Shown piece by piece: positions 13,117 to 23,137 of a stretch of DNA of 64,000 nt. Under the pieces are notes generated by a model. That model searched no databases and had not been told where the DNA came from. It saw only the letters and a list, made by a program, of their open reading frames with translations. The stretch's first letter is position 1. Each line of letters starts with the position of its first letter. Origin of the DNA: Coffea arabica (lineage: Eukaryota; Streptophyta; Magnoliopsida; Gentianales; Rubiaceae); assembly GCF_036785885.1 (NCBI RefSeq), contig NC_092312.1:20478001-20542000 (forward strand), read 5' to 3'. A program made the translations under genes and the position numbers.

Positions 13117-15069
13117 CTATAAAACAGATTGTTTTATCTGATGCCTACCAGATGTATATACAGAGTATAAGGTACTTCTATCAGCATAACTTGGCCTATC
13201 TGATGCTGCAGGGACCTCAATATCTCCTTCAAGCATTTTCAGGGCATCCAAAATGTTAGGCCTTAAAGCCACCATGAGATGAGAACACAGAATTCCCACC
13301 ATCAAAAATCTCTCCATTACCCCCACAGGATTTCTGCTTGTTGACTCTGCATTTCTCTGCAGTGAAGGATCAAGAACTTCCTCCATCTTCCCAACTTTAA
13401 CAAGTGACCAAACCCAATCTGCGATAAAGAATATGTCGCGAGAATCAGCAGAGGATGACAGGTCCAGAGCTTTTTTCCCGGTCATGATTTCCAAAACCAC
13501 GATTCCAAAGCTATAAACATCACTCTTATCAGTCAATTGCCCGTAAAGTGCGTATTCAGGAGCTAGATATCCATGAGTTCCTGCTACTCTGGTTGTAAGA
13601 TGAGATCCACTGTCTCTACCTTGTCTTGCTAGCCCAAAATCTGCAACTCGTGCTCTCATATGTGCATCTAACAATATGTTTGTGGCCTTGATATCTCTGT
13701 GATAAATCGAGGGCTTTACCCCATAATGAAGATAAGCTAGAGCCTTGGCAACATCCAAGATTATGTTCTTCCTCTGGGGCCAGGTTAAGGGCTTTCTGCG
13801 AATCCTTTTATGACGTTCTCGAGAAGCGAACAAATGATCGTTTAGATTTCCATTCGGCATATAATCATAAACCAAGTATCTATGGCTCTGATTTCTTTTT
13901 GAGACGCAACATCCTCTCAGTGACACTAGATTTCGATGCCTCAAATTGCCGATGATTTCAACTTCATTTAAAAACTCAGCATCCCCTTCAAATTCGGGGT
14001 CGGTGATTTTCTTGACAGCAACCACAGTTCCATCCCTCAAAATTCCCTTGTACACAATTCCAAATTGACCTCTCCCAATGAAGTTCTTCGGCGAGAAATA
14101 ATCAGTTGCCTCCTCAAGTTCTTTAATCTTGAACCATAAAGATCCAGCCATAGGGCTCCAATTTCGCCATGAGCCATCATCATCATCATCAACATCATCA
14201 ACATCATGGTCAGCCTCCAAAGCCCTTTCGTCTTCTGGATATCTCTTCCTTTTTCTCCTACTTTTCCAGAAAGTGTAAAAAACCACTAAAATACAAATGA
14301 CAGCAATAGTAGAACCAGCTGCAGCAGCCCCAGAAACGAGAGCTAATTTCCCCGTACTGTCAGAATCAGATCTCCTATTCGAGGACATGGGCAGTCCAAG
14401 GATACACGAGACTGCACCTAAGCTCTCGGGGCCTAACTGATTCACGATACCTGCAGCATATAGAACGGTGTAGTAAAAGCAACCTCTGGCATGAGAACTA
14501 TTGCGGTCAACGGCCAGCAGTTGAGAATGAACCTTAAAACCAGCTTGCACACAGGCATCACAGAAAGTCAGATCAGATACGTCTGGCCAGCAGGCAGGGT
14601 CCAGGGAGGTAGACGGGCCGACCACATCCAGCCAGTCTTGCTTGGTATGGATATTGGCACACAGATTAGTACCCTTTACAAAATGCACAGGTTCAAAACA
14701 CATTGATGTCAGATGGGATGGTAAGGAGAGGGAATCGAGCTTCGATTGGAAATCCGATAAACAAGAAATGGAAGTGTTAAGGTCTGGAAGTCTGAAATGA
14801 TTGGTCTGTTTCAGGTTTTGAGCAAGGCCAATGCCGTAGAGGCTGGTTAGCGTCTGGCAGCATATGCTAGAAGCAGAACTGCTGCCGTCACGAGTCTCAT
14901 GACCATTTGTTTTGGTGTTCTGCCGGTGATTCTGGCAGGCAGATGAATCCCAGGGTACAGTTAGAACATAACTCAGGTTTATGGGACAGGAACCCGAGAC
15001 TGAGACCAGATTTGTGTCAACAATGAGAAGTATTGACACTGCAACTATGATCACAATATGAAGCATCAT
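13117..15069 (-). CDS. SPARK-domain receptor-like kinase 1 (At1g11050-like)
   Basis: Single-exon gene for 650 residues. It starts with a hydrophobic signal peptide (about 1-26), followed by a Cys-rich SPARK ectodomain beginning CPINLSYVLTVPWDSSAC, with paired cysteines SICCQ and FCDACVQAGF. A transmembrane helix (about 241-267, LALVSGAAAAGSTIAVICIL) leads to a basic stop-transfer RRKRKR and an acidic juxtamembrane run (DDVDDDDDG). The kinase domain (about 325-610) has [30 protein letters not shown] and APEYALYG, so it looks like an active RD kinase. The family is At1g11050-like plasma-membrane receptor kinases; the ligand is unknown. It is on the same strand as the J-protein gene (1.2 kb apart) and head to head with receptor kinase 2. 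The first of two consecutive ATGs is taken as start. Confidence 0.93.
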   Translation of the reverse strand: MMLHIVIIVAVSILLIVDTNLVSVSGSCPINLSYVLTVPWDSSACQNHRQNTKTNGHETRDGSSSASSICCQTLTSLYGIGLAQNLKQTNHFRLPDLNTSISCLSDFQSKLDSLSLPSHLTSMCFEPVHFVKGTNLCANIHTKQDWLDVVGPSTSLDPACWPDVSDLTFCDACVQAGFKVHSQLLAVDRNSSHARGCFYYTVLYAAGIVNQLGPESLGAVSCILGLPMSSNRRSDSDSTGKLALVSGAAAAGSTIAVICILVVFYTFWKSRRKRKRYPEDERALEADHDVDDVDDDDDGSWRNWSPMAGSLWFKIKELEEATDYFSPKNFIGRGQFGIVYKGILRDGTVVAVKKITDPEFEGDAEFLNEVEIIGNLRHRNLVSLRGCCVSKRNQSHRYLVYDYMPNGNLNDHLFASRERHKRIRRKPLTWPQRKNIILDVAKALAYLHYGVKPSIYHRDIKATNILLDAHMRARVADFGLARQGRDSGSHLTTRVAGTHGYLAPEYALYGQLTDKSDVYSFGIVVLEIMTGKKALDLSSSADSRDIFFIADWVWSLVKVGKMEEVLDPSLQRNAESTSRNPVGVMERFLMVGILCSHLMVALRPNILDALKMLEGDIEVPAASDRPSYADRSTLYSVYTSGRHQIKQSVL

Positions 15070-17403
15070 CTTTACCTAAAACTACATCATATGGAGTATT
15101 AGAAAGAAGAGGAAACTGGTAACCCCTTTCTAGAATAGAGAAGATGGAGAGTTGTTTTATACCAAATTGCTTGTGTTATAAAATTCATGACTACAGATCC
15201 TTAATTTCGCTCAAGAATTTCCACAATCTTTCGTCAATATTAGAAGATAATGACGATCATTGAATTTTTATATCTATTCAGCTCTTCTCAGATGTTTCCA
15301 AGTGAAAATGACAAACGGGTGGGTAATATTGAATTGCATGCTCTATTCAGCCCTCCCAGTCACAGTTCACACTGTGAAGGGTATAGCTGAGACTAAGTCG
15401 GAATTAATCACATCCGATCCCACAACAGAACATATGCAGAGAGGCCCAAACTCCAATACGGACCAACTAAAAGTAAAAGCAACAGTCAACTCATCATTAC
15501 TAAAAGCTGCTAGAAGATAGAACAATCAAAAGGTGGCATAATTTCCTTCGACAATTTCCTCTACCAAGAACGGACGAACCAAACATCTGTTCTCAGGCCT
15601 TGGCTAAAGAAAGAAGTGACAGGAACCCAAAAGAGGGCTTTCTTTAATTACCAAATGTCAACAAAGGAGAATGCAGATTTCCATGCAAGAGTATTTTAGA
15701 AACGGCGTTCTGCCACTAAGAGCATAACATTATTGTAAGGTATTTCTACTGCAGCTAAAAAGACATACAGGCCTTAATGTTCATGTCACAAGTATTTAAA
15801 GCATTCAAACTTGATGATGAGCATATCTTTTAGGCACAGCTAAAATATTTCATTATGATCTATAGAAGAGTGTGCAGGGAAACGAAATAGAAGTAAATCC
15901 CTCGATCAGATGTGAACAAATAACTAGTTGTATCAATATGTTTGTTATAGTAGTATTTTGTGTCTTGATAATTTCTTGTAGTAGTAGTATTAGTTTTACA
16001 TACTTGATGGGAGATTATTTTCCTTTGTATACTTGGGACCTCATATTTATCATTTCAAGTCTCTTTCCGAAATAAAAATCTTGATTATCAGTCTAACATA
16101 TGGTATTTGATTGTTTTGACTGCTTCTTCTTTTTTTATTATTATTAGTTATTATTTGACCCTTTTTCCTCACAAAAATTCTTGGCTTGATTTAAAGTCAA
16201 GTCCTACCGTGTACTTTCTAGGTTGTTGGTAGACTTGGAAAGTTGATTAATTATCAAATATGGTAAGAATGCTTTTAGTGCTTAAATAAAACAGAATTTT
16301 TTTTATAAACGCAACGCAATCGCAATCAATCATAAACGGTGTCTAAGACGACGACTAATAGTATCAACATCAGCGCAAACCACCGTTACTGTCATTAGTC
16401 TCGTTAGTAGTTAGCTTTAGGCAGGCGTAGACGGATCCAATAATATTATTGTCTCTTTCTGCTTCCGAAGCCGAAACCTCCGAAACTCGGTCCGACTTCT
16501 TCAAAGCAGCCTAGCAATTAATTAATTAATTAATTAATTAACAACTGACACTTCAGCCATGAGGTTGGATGCCCCTCAGCTCTGCGTCAGTCGAAACTCT
16601 ACAACATTTCTGTGCGGACGAATTTCGCTCTCATTGGTTCGTCTCTCATTGGTCTTACAATCAAGCCAACGCCTTGTCGCCCCTAAAAAGGGATTAAATT
16701 TTACCGTAGATTGGGAGTTCGAATCCCATTTTCAACGAAAAATTTAAAAAAGGTGTCAAAGCACCTTTTGATCTAGTCAAATTCTTATACCTACTAAATT
16801 TTTATATACAACTTCTTTAACCTTCTCTCCTGCTAGATTAAGATAGATTATTATGTTATAAAAATGTCGTTGTCGTAAAAAAAAAAAATCTTACAATTGT
16901 TTTCTATCCATTTACACTAACTAACATATAACTAAGAACGGTTTAGAGTTCGCACTATCCATTGTTAAACTTGAGAAATGTCATTTGAATCCTATTTTTT
17001 ATTATTTACACTCATTGTCATATCGTTTATATTATCATATAGTCTAATAAACAAAAATTATATAATTAGAATGATAGTAGAAATGTGATTAACCAAAAAT
17101 AGAAGTACAAGTAACATTTCCCATTAAACTCTAAAAAATCAAAATTAAATATGTCCAGCGTGACATTTGGCAGGAATAGTTGATAGATTTTATCCCATTG
17201 AAACCTTTACCAATTATCTTTTTTTTTAATGTTAATATTTAAAACTTTTCTACGCCAGTCTAGTATATACCAACTAATTTAGATACACTCCATGTATGTA
17301 AAATATAGAATTCAAATTCTGTACATGTATCATATACATTCATTCCTAGCATATACCATATACAACATCAGTTTATAAGAAAAACTCATTCCTTAAATAA
17401 TTA
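15070..17403. other. Intergenic region between receptor kinases 1 and 2 (left part)
   Basis: AT-rich spacer including the promoter of receptor kinase 1. A (TAAT)n microsatellite is at about 16515-16541. A short segment near 16710 (GGGAGTTCGAATCCC) resembles a tRNA B-box but has no convincing partner. No gene is seen. Confidence 0.5.
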
Positions 17404-18840
17404 TAATATAAAGGGAAAATCGTTCAAAACGTCTCTCATATTTTATAAGATGACGTTTTTCGTCCTTCACTTTTAAAAGCGTAATTTTACGTCCCTTCCA
17501 AATTCATATTGACCAAATTTGGTTCCTACCTAAGTTTTCGACTAGTTTTTGACCAGAATCCACCACGTGACTTGCATGCGATCATTTATTAAGGGCAAAA
17601 TTGTCAAACCAAATTTTTACATAATCTGATTCATAGTCTCTCACATTTCACAAAATGAATTTTTTCATCCCTAACATTTTACAAAATGAGTTGTTTCGTT
17701 CCTCACATTTAAAAAAATGAATTTTTCAATCCCTCATATTTTTCAAAATGAATTTTTTTATCCCTTATTGATCATGTATACAAATAGTTTTTTTCTATAA
17801 ACCCACGTATATGTCTATTTAATTTTACCTAAATAGTATGAATAACATGTAATTTATTTCTATTGAATTTCATCTAAATATGCTAATCGTAGTTATACAC
17901 ATGCAATTCAATAGATATATATAGGGGTTTAAAACTAATAATTTTGTTTGAAACCTGTGTATATATTTATATGATTTCACCGTTTGAACCTATTCAATAT
18001 TTGTGACATTTCTATTTTGGTAATAATTTATTTATTGAGTTATATAATAAGGTTTTCTAATTAATGGGTCCTAACTCGAATTCTATAATTGTGCTAACAA
18101 ATGTCAGTTTAAATCTGAAATTTCTACTCGACACTTTTAAGACCAACAGTTGAATTACTTGCCTTGTGATTTTGTTAAAATTTGAAAGTGTCAATCACTT
18201 ATTTCTTTTTGTCATACTTTTCTTTTGTTTACTTTTTCTATTCAAATTTAATTCGATATAAACACTCGATAATATTTAGGATTAAATGTCTTCTTTATTT
18301 TCAAATTTCGAGTAAAAGAAAATGAATATAAGTGAAAAACTAATAATTTTTTTTAAACCTAGGTATATATCTATTTGATTTCACTTGAGCAATACGAATA
18401 GTGTGTAATATATCTCTATTTGATTTCACATGCTATTCGTAATGTTCAGGTGAAATCAAATAAATATATACATGGATTTAAAAAAAAATTATTCACACAC
18501 ATGATCAATAAAAGATGAAAAATTTCATTTTGAAAAATGTGAAGGATGAAAAAATTCATTTTGTGAAATATAAGGGATGAAAAAATTTATTTTATGAAAT
18601 GTGAGAGATTATGAATCGAATTATATAAAATTTGATTTGACAAATTTGCCCTTAAAATATGATCACGTGTAAGTCACGTGGTGGATTCCGACAAAAAACT
18701 AGTCAAAAACTTAGGTAGGGACCAAATTTGGTCAATGTGAATTTGTAAGAGACGTAAAATTACACTTTTAAAAGTGAGGGGAAAAAAAAGTCATTTTGTA
18801 AAATGTGAGAGACGTTTTGAACGATTTTTCCTAATATAAA
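17404..18840. mobile_element. Non-autonomous Mutator-like (MULE) element with long terminal inverted repeats and 9-bp TSD
   Basis: The element spans 17413-18831 (1419 bp). Both ends share the inverted sequence GGGAAAATCGTTCAAAACG / GGAAAAATCGTTCAAAACG, and the inverted similarity continues inward for several hundred bases through matching blocks such as the GGTAGGGACCAAATTTGGTC region, TTTTGACTAGT, CACGTG and GGGCAAATTTGTCA. It is flanked by a perfect 9-bp direct repeat, TAATATAAA, at 17404-17412 and 18832-18840; 9 bp is the target-duplication length of Mutator-like transposons. Inside the arms are degenerate ~35-bp direct repeats of the type TCACATTTTACAAAATGA. No transposase frame is present, so it would need enzyme from elsewhere. 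It lies between two receptor kinase promoters. Confidence 0.88.
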
Positions 18841-19385
18841 ATATTGCTTTTGCTGAAAAAATGATAAAATTTACCCTCGAGATCTAATGTCATTGACAAC
18901 CTTAAGAATTAGTAGTACTATTTTCCTTCTTTCAACAAAATGAAAAGAAAAAGTCGCGCAGCCGGCGGCTTTAAATTATTTTGAAAATTTGCTTTATGTG
19001 TGTGGGTAAAGAAAAATTCTCCACCATTTGTTCGTGCCGAGCCGTCACTCAGCTACGTAATCCCGCATCCACGCAGGGAATGAGCTGCAGACAATTTTAT
19101 TGCCCTAATGAATCTACATTCACTTCTGAACTTCTTCAGATGTTTGCATAATTAGGAAAATGACAGGCTATGTAAAATCAACACCTATGTCAATTTTCCA
19201 TTTTGATCTTTTAGTTTTGTTATGTGATTTTGTGTTTTAAGAAATCAATAATTTCTATTGTCTAATAATTCAAGATTTTCCTTTTAAAATCTCTTGCAGT
19301 GCATTACCAGACTGATCCACCTGAAAACCAATTTTAACATAGAACCGAAACCAGATACTAGGCAGCTAGAAAGACATTGGTCAGC
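18841..19385. other. Promoter and leader of receptor kinase 2
   Basis: Spacer between the Mutator-like element and the start codon of receptor kinase 2. No other feature is supported. Confidence 0.5.
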
Positions 19386-21311
19386 ATGAATTCTGAGTCC
19401 TTAGTAGCGGTTCTTTTCCTAGGACTTTGTCTTGTTCTTTCCGATGCTTCAATCTCTTCATCCCCTGCATGCCCCCTTGACCTGAATTATGTCCTAGCAA
19501 TCCCATGGACAACTACAGCCTGCGAGAATTTCTCAGGTTCAAGTAAAACCCCACAGAAAGCAAACAGCTCTGTTAATTCCACTTCAGGGAACGGCGATTG
19601 CTGTCAGAATCTTCTGTCTCTCATTGGCATAGCACTTGCCAACAGACTTAAAGAAACCTCTCGATTCCAGCTACCTGATTTACCAACTTCTGTTTCTTGC
19701 CTCGACGACTTCCAATCCAAGCTCAATTCTCTCTCTTTTCCCTCCAATCTCACTTCTCTCTGCTTTGATCCTATGCAATTTGTGATCTCACCAAATGTCT
19801 GTGCCTCCATCCAGACTGCTCAAGATTGGAACAATAAGCTTGGCCCCTCCACTGCCCTCAACTCTGCCTGCAGCTCTGATCTCAATGATCCCAGTGCTTG
19901 CAGCGCCTGTATTTCTGCTGGTTTTCAAGTTCAGGCACAGTTGAGTGCAATCGATGGTAACCAGTCTCACTCTTTGAACTGCCTTTATTTCACAATTTTG
20001 TACACTGCAGCGTTTGTCAACAAGCTTGGCACTGAAGATTATGGTGATATAGACTGCATTTTCAACCTTCCAGTTAGCTCCCAAAGGAAATCTTCCCATA
20101 AGCCACATTTAGCACTGATCTTGGGACTAACTGGGGCAAGTCTCGCGGTCCTGGTGATATCTATGTTCTTAGGGCTGTATTATTGGCAGATGAAGAGGAG
20201 AAGAAGCAGCAATGACAATGAGTCTAATTTGGAATTTGAGGAAGTAGCAGCTCTACCAGCCTTGAGGCCTAATACGTCTACATGGTTCAGCATTCATGAG
20301 CTCCAGAAAGCTACTGACAATTTCTCTTCCACGAATCTAATAGGCAAAGGTGGATTTGGGATTGTTTACAAGGGAATACTAGATGATGGTACTGCTGTTG
20401 CGGTGAAAAAGATTATGGAGTCGGATATTCGAGGAAATGAAGAATTTCTGAATGAAGTTGACATCATTAGTAACTTAAAGCATCGAAACCTTGTGCCGCT
20501 CAGAGGTTGCTGCGCGACAGATGGAGTAGTAAATGATGGACAACACGAGAGTCATAGATATCTTGTTTATGAGTATATGTTTAATGGAAATCTAAATTCC
20601 CACTTGTTTCCAGTGTCTAAAGAAGGAACCAGGAAGCAACCACTTGGCTGGCCTGAAAGGAAAAGCATAATATTGGATGTTGTAAAAGGCATATCCTATT
20701 TGCACTATGGAGTAAAGCCAGCAATTTATCATAGAGACATTAAGCCCACAAATATCCTGCTGGACGCTGAGATGAGGGCAAGAATTGCAGATTTCGGGTT
20801 GGCTAAGGAAAACAGAGAGGGGCAGTCTCATCTAACAACTAAAGTGGCAGGAACATATGGATATCTGGCTCCTGAATATGCCCTTTACGGGCGATTGACT
20901 GAGAAGAGTGATGTCTACAGCTTCGGAGTGGTGGTTTTGGAGATTATGTGTGGGAAGAAGGCTCTTTCTTGGTCTTCCTCTGAGTCGTCTCAAGCCATTT
21001 TAATCGCTGATTGGGCTTGGTCAATGGTGAAATCAGGGAAGACGGATGAAGTTTTGGATTCTGCTTTGTTGAAGGGTGGAGAGGGTGATTCAGGTTCAGC
21101 AAATGCAAATTCCAAGGGTGTAATGGAGAAATTTTTGCTTGTTGGGATCTTATGTGCTCATGTAACAGAGGCAATAAGGCCTACAATTTTGGATGCAATG
21201 AAAATGTTGGAAGGAGACATTGAGTTTCCTGAAATTCCAGATAGGCCACAGCCCCTCACGCGTCCTTCTTTCTATGGTACTTATATGGGCTGTGGGGAAT
21301 GGCAAACGTAG
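19386..21311 (+). CDS. SPARK-domain receptor-like kinase 2 (At1g11050-like)
   Basis: Single-exon gene of about 641 residues, paralogous to receptor kinase 1. The signal peptide (SLVAVLFLGLCLVLSDAS) is followed by the SPARK domain (ACPLDLNYVLAIPWTTTAC, GDCCQNLLSLIG, SACSACISAGFQVQAQL) with several N-glycosylation sites (NFS, NSS, NST, NLT, NQS). The transmembrane helix is ILGLTGASLAVLVISMFLGL, followed by KRRRS. The kinase domain has GKGGFGIVYKG, VAVKK, HRDIKPTN, DFGLAKE and APEYALYG. Relative to copy 1 there is a slightly longer loop after the GCC motif (ATDGVVNDGQHES). The in-frame codon nine bases upstream is TTG, so the start is the ATG at 19386. Expected at the plasma membrane; ligand unknown. 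Confidence 0.93.
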   Translation: MNSESLVAVLFLGLCLVLSDASISSSPACPLDLNYVLAIPWTTTACENFSGSSKTPQKANSSVNSTSGNGDCCQNLLSLIGIALANRLKETSRFQLPDLPTSVSCLDDFQSKLNSLSFPSNLTSLCFDPMQFVISPNVCASIQTAQDWNNKLGPSTALNSACSSDLNDPSACSACISAGFQVQAQLSAIDGNQSHSLNCLYFTILYTAAFVNKLGTEDYGDIDCIFNLPVSSQRKSSHKPHLALILGLTGASLAVLVISMFLGLYYWQMKRRRSSNDNESNLEFEEVAALPALRPNTSTWFSIHELQKATDNFSSTNLIGKGGFGIVYKGILDDGTAVAVKKIMESDIRGNEEFLNEVDIISNLKHRNLVPLRGCCATDGVVNDGQHESHRYLVYEYMFNGNLNSHLFPVSKEGTRKQPLGWPERKSIILDVVKGISYLHYGVKPAIYHRDIKPTNILLDAEMRARIADFGLAKENREGQSHLTTKVAGTYGYLAPEYALYGRLTEKSDVYSFGVVVLEIMCGKKALSWSSSESSQAILIADWAWSMVKSGKTDEVLDSALLKGGEGDSGSANANSKGVMEKFLLVGILCAHVTEAIRPTILDAMKMLEGDIEFPEIPDRPQPLTRPSFYGTYMGCGEWQT

Positions 21312-23137
21312 CAAAATAATGCAGGAGACAAATGGTCTGACGCAGAGGCTGCGATCCTCCTACTTTATGTTGGTCATGACAAGTGAACCAAACCAATAGC
21401 CAACTGCAAGAGATTTCCATTCCCCCTCACACATTCCCTTTCCTATTGTAAGAAACAAGAGGCTGCTTGTTGGAAATTTTTTATGTACTTACTTTTGTGT
21501 GTCTAGAGATAATTTAAGGATTTTGTAAAAAAAAAAACAAAAATGTTGCAGCAAAAAGAGTATTTGGTTAGATTATAAAAGCTTCTTATGTATATCTTGA
21601 TTTTCGATTATAATGAAGGCGAGGAGTGACAGAGTGATTGGTTAGAATTATGGAAAACATTTGAGAAATGAGAACAGGTAGAAGTTTATCATTGTCATTA
21701 CTATATAAAAAGTATGACGAGTCTTAACAACAGAGAATGTAAGAATGTAAGCATATATTGATATTAGTTTTTATTATGCCTAAATTATTCTGATGTCTTT
21801 TAATTAGAGTTATTGTATTTTAATCATGACACCGATAAGAAAAATGAAAAGTTTCAATAAATTACATCTCAAAAATGTTGGTAATCAAAATTAAAAACTA
21901 CCCATTTACAACTATATTCCCTAATCATTTCCCTCATCTCCAATTATTGTGTGTGTTAAAATTATCTCCAATTATTATATTGCTATGTGTGAAAATTAAA
22001 GTTAAGTATATTTTATATACATATTGGTTTAGAAGAAAATCACAATTAATAAGAAGGCAAAAGGTTATAAACAATTAATGGAAAAATAAAAGGTTAAATT
22101 GATGATTAAATCCACTACATTATGTCATATTGATCAAGAAAACTCCCAAAAATTTTTTATCGATAATTATAAAAAAAATAACAGAACAGAAAAGGTTTAC
22201 AACTACCAAAATTGACAAAAATTTATTGTATCCAAATCAAAATGTTTTAGTATACATTTTCAAGTTTTGTTGCATGCATCGGTTTGACACAACATAGAAA
22301 ATTTCCTCCTTTTACTATCACAATCCAAATAAAATATGCAACAATTTAGTTTAGATATGATAATATTCCATTTTTAGAGTTTTTGTAATTGTAATATGCG
22401 CAATAAATTTTTAATTATTTTGTATATAACAAACATTTTGCACAACTAGCAATTGCTTAATTTTGTTTATTGTATGGTTTCTTAGTCAATATAATAATGA
22501 CAATTTAGTTTAAATATGATGATCTTCCATTTTCAAAGTTTTTGTAATTGTAGAATGCATAACAAATGTTTAATTGCTTTGTATACAATAAACATTTTGT
22601 ACAACTACTAACTGTTTAATTTTATTCGTTATATAGTTTTTTTGTTTATATTTATCCCAATAATAAAGGTTTTATATATAAATTTAGTATATTAAGTGTT
22701 ATATATTTTTTAAAAAATATATTCACATATAAAGCACGTAAATTATTACTAGTTTTATATTCTTGTGCAAAATATGTGAGTTATTAATAATAGTTCATAA
22801 GAAAGTACGCAATTTTTTGCTGCATAGCATGAATTTGAAAAACTCAACCAGCTCAGCTCATTCCCGCGAAATCGCAACAAGTAACTCGTTCCCACTTTCC
22901 CAAGAATACCCCCAACGAATTTCACCACACCCCAAAATATATCTTTATCTCAGCCCATAAATAAGCGAAACTATAATAACCGCCAAGAAAAGGGCAATCA
23001 AAATCTTCTTGTATTCTACTCTTATTTTGCTTCCTGAAAGCAACGATATTAACCACCTTCCAACCTCCTCAGCCATCTCCATTCTTTCTCTGCAGACTTC
23101 AGTTTCATTTCATACTCAATACTTACCCATAAGAATC
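21312..23137. other. AT-rich intergenic region
   Basis: 3' UTR of receptor kinase 2 (to about 21620) followed by very AT-rich spacer and the promoter of the Bax-inhibitor-like gene. It contains a diverged tandem duplication, annotated separately. No gene is seen. Confidence 0.55.
22341..22650. repeat. Tandem duplication, period ~159 bp
   Basis: Two diverged copies start with ACAATTTAGTTTAGATATGA (22341) and ACAATTTAGTTTAAATATGA (22500) and share further blocks (TTTTTGTAATTGTA, AACATTTTG.ACAACTA). No coding potential. Confidence 0.8.

Noticed and set aside
16690-16740. GGGAGTTCGAATCCC, like a tRNA or SINE B-box
   Set aside because: No A-box, no cloverleaf, no tail and no flanking duplication could be found.
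19604-21174. Antisense open frames over receptor kinase 2 and similar ones over the other kinases
   Set aside because: They mirror strong coding sequence on the other strand and show no motif of their own.
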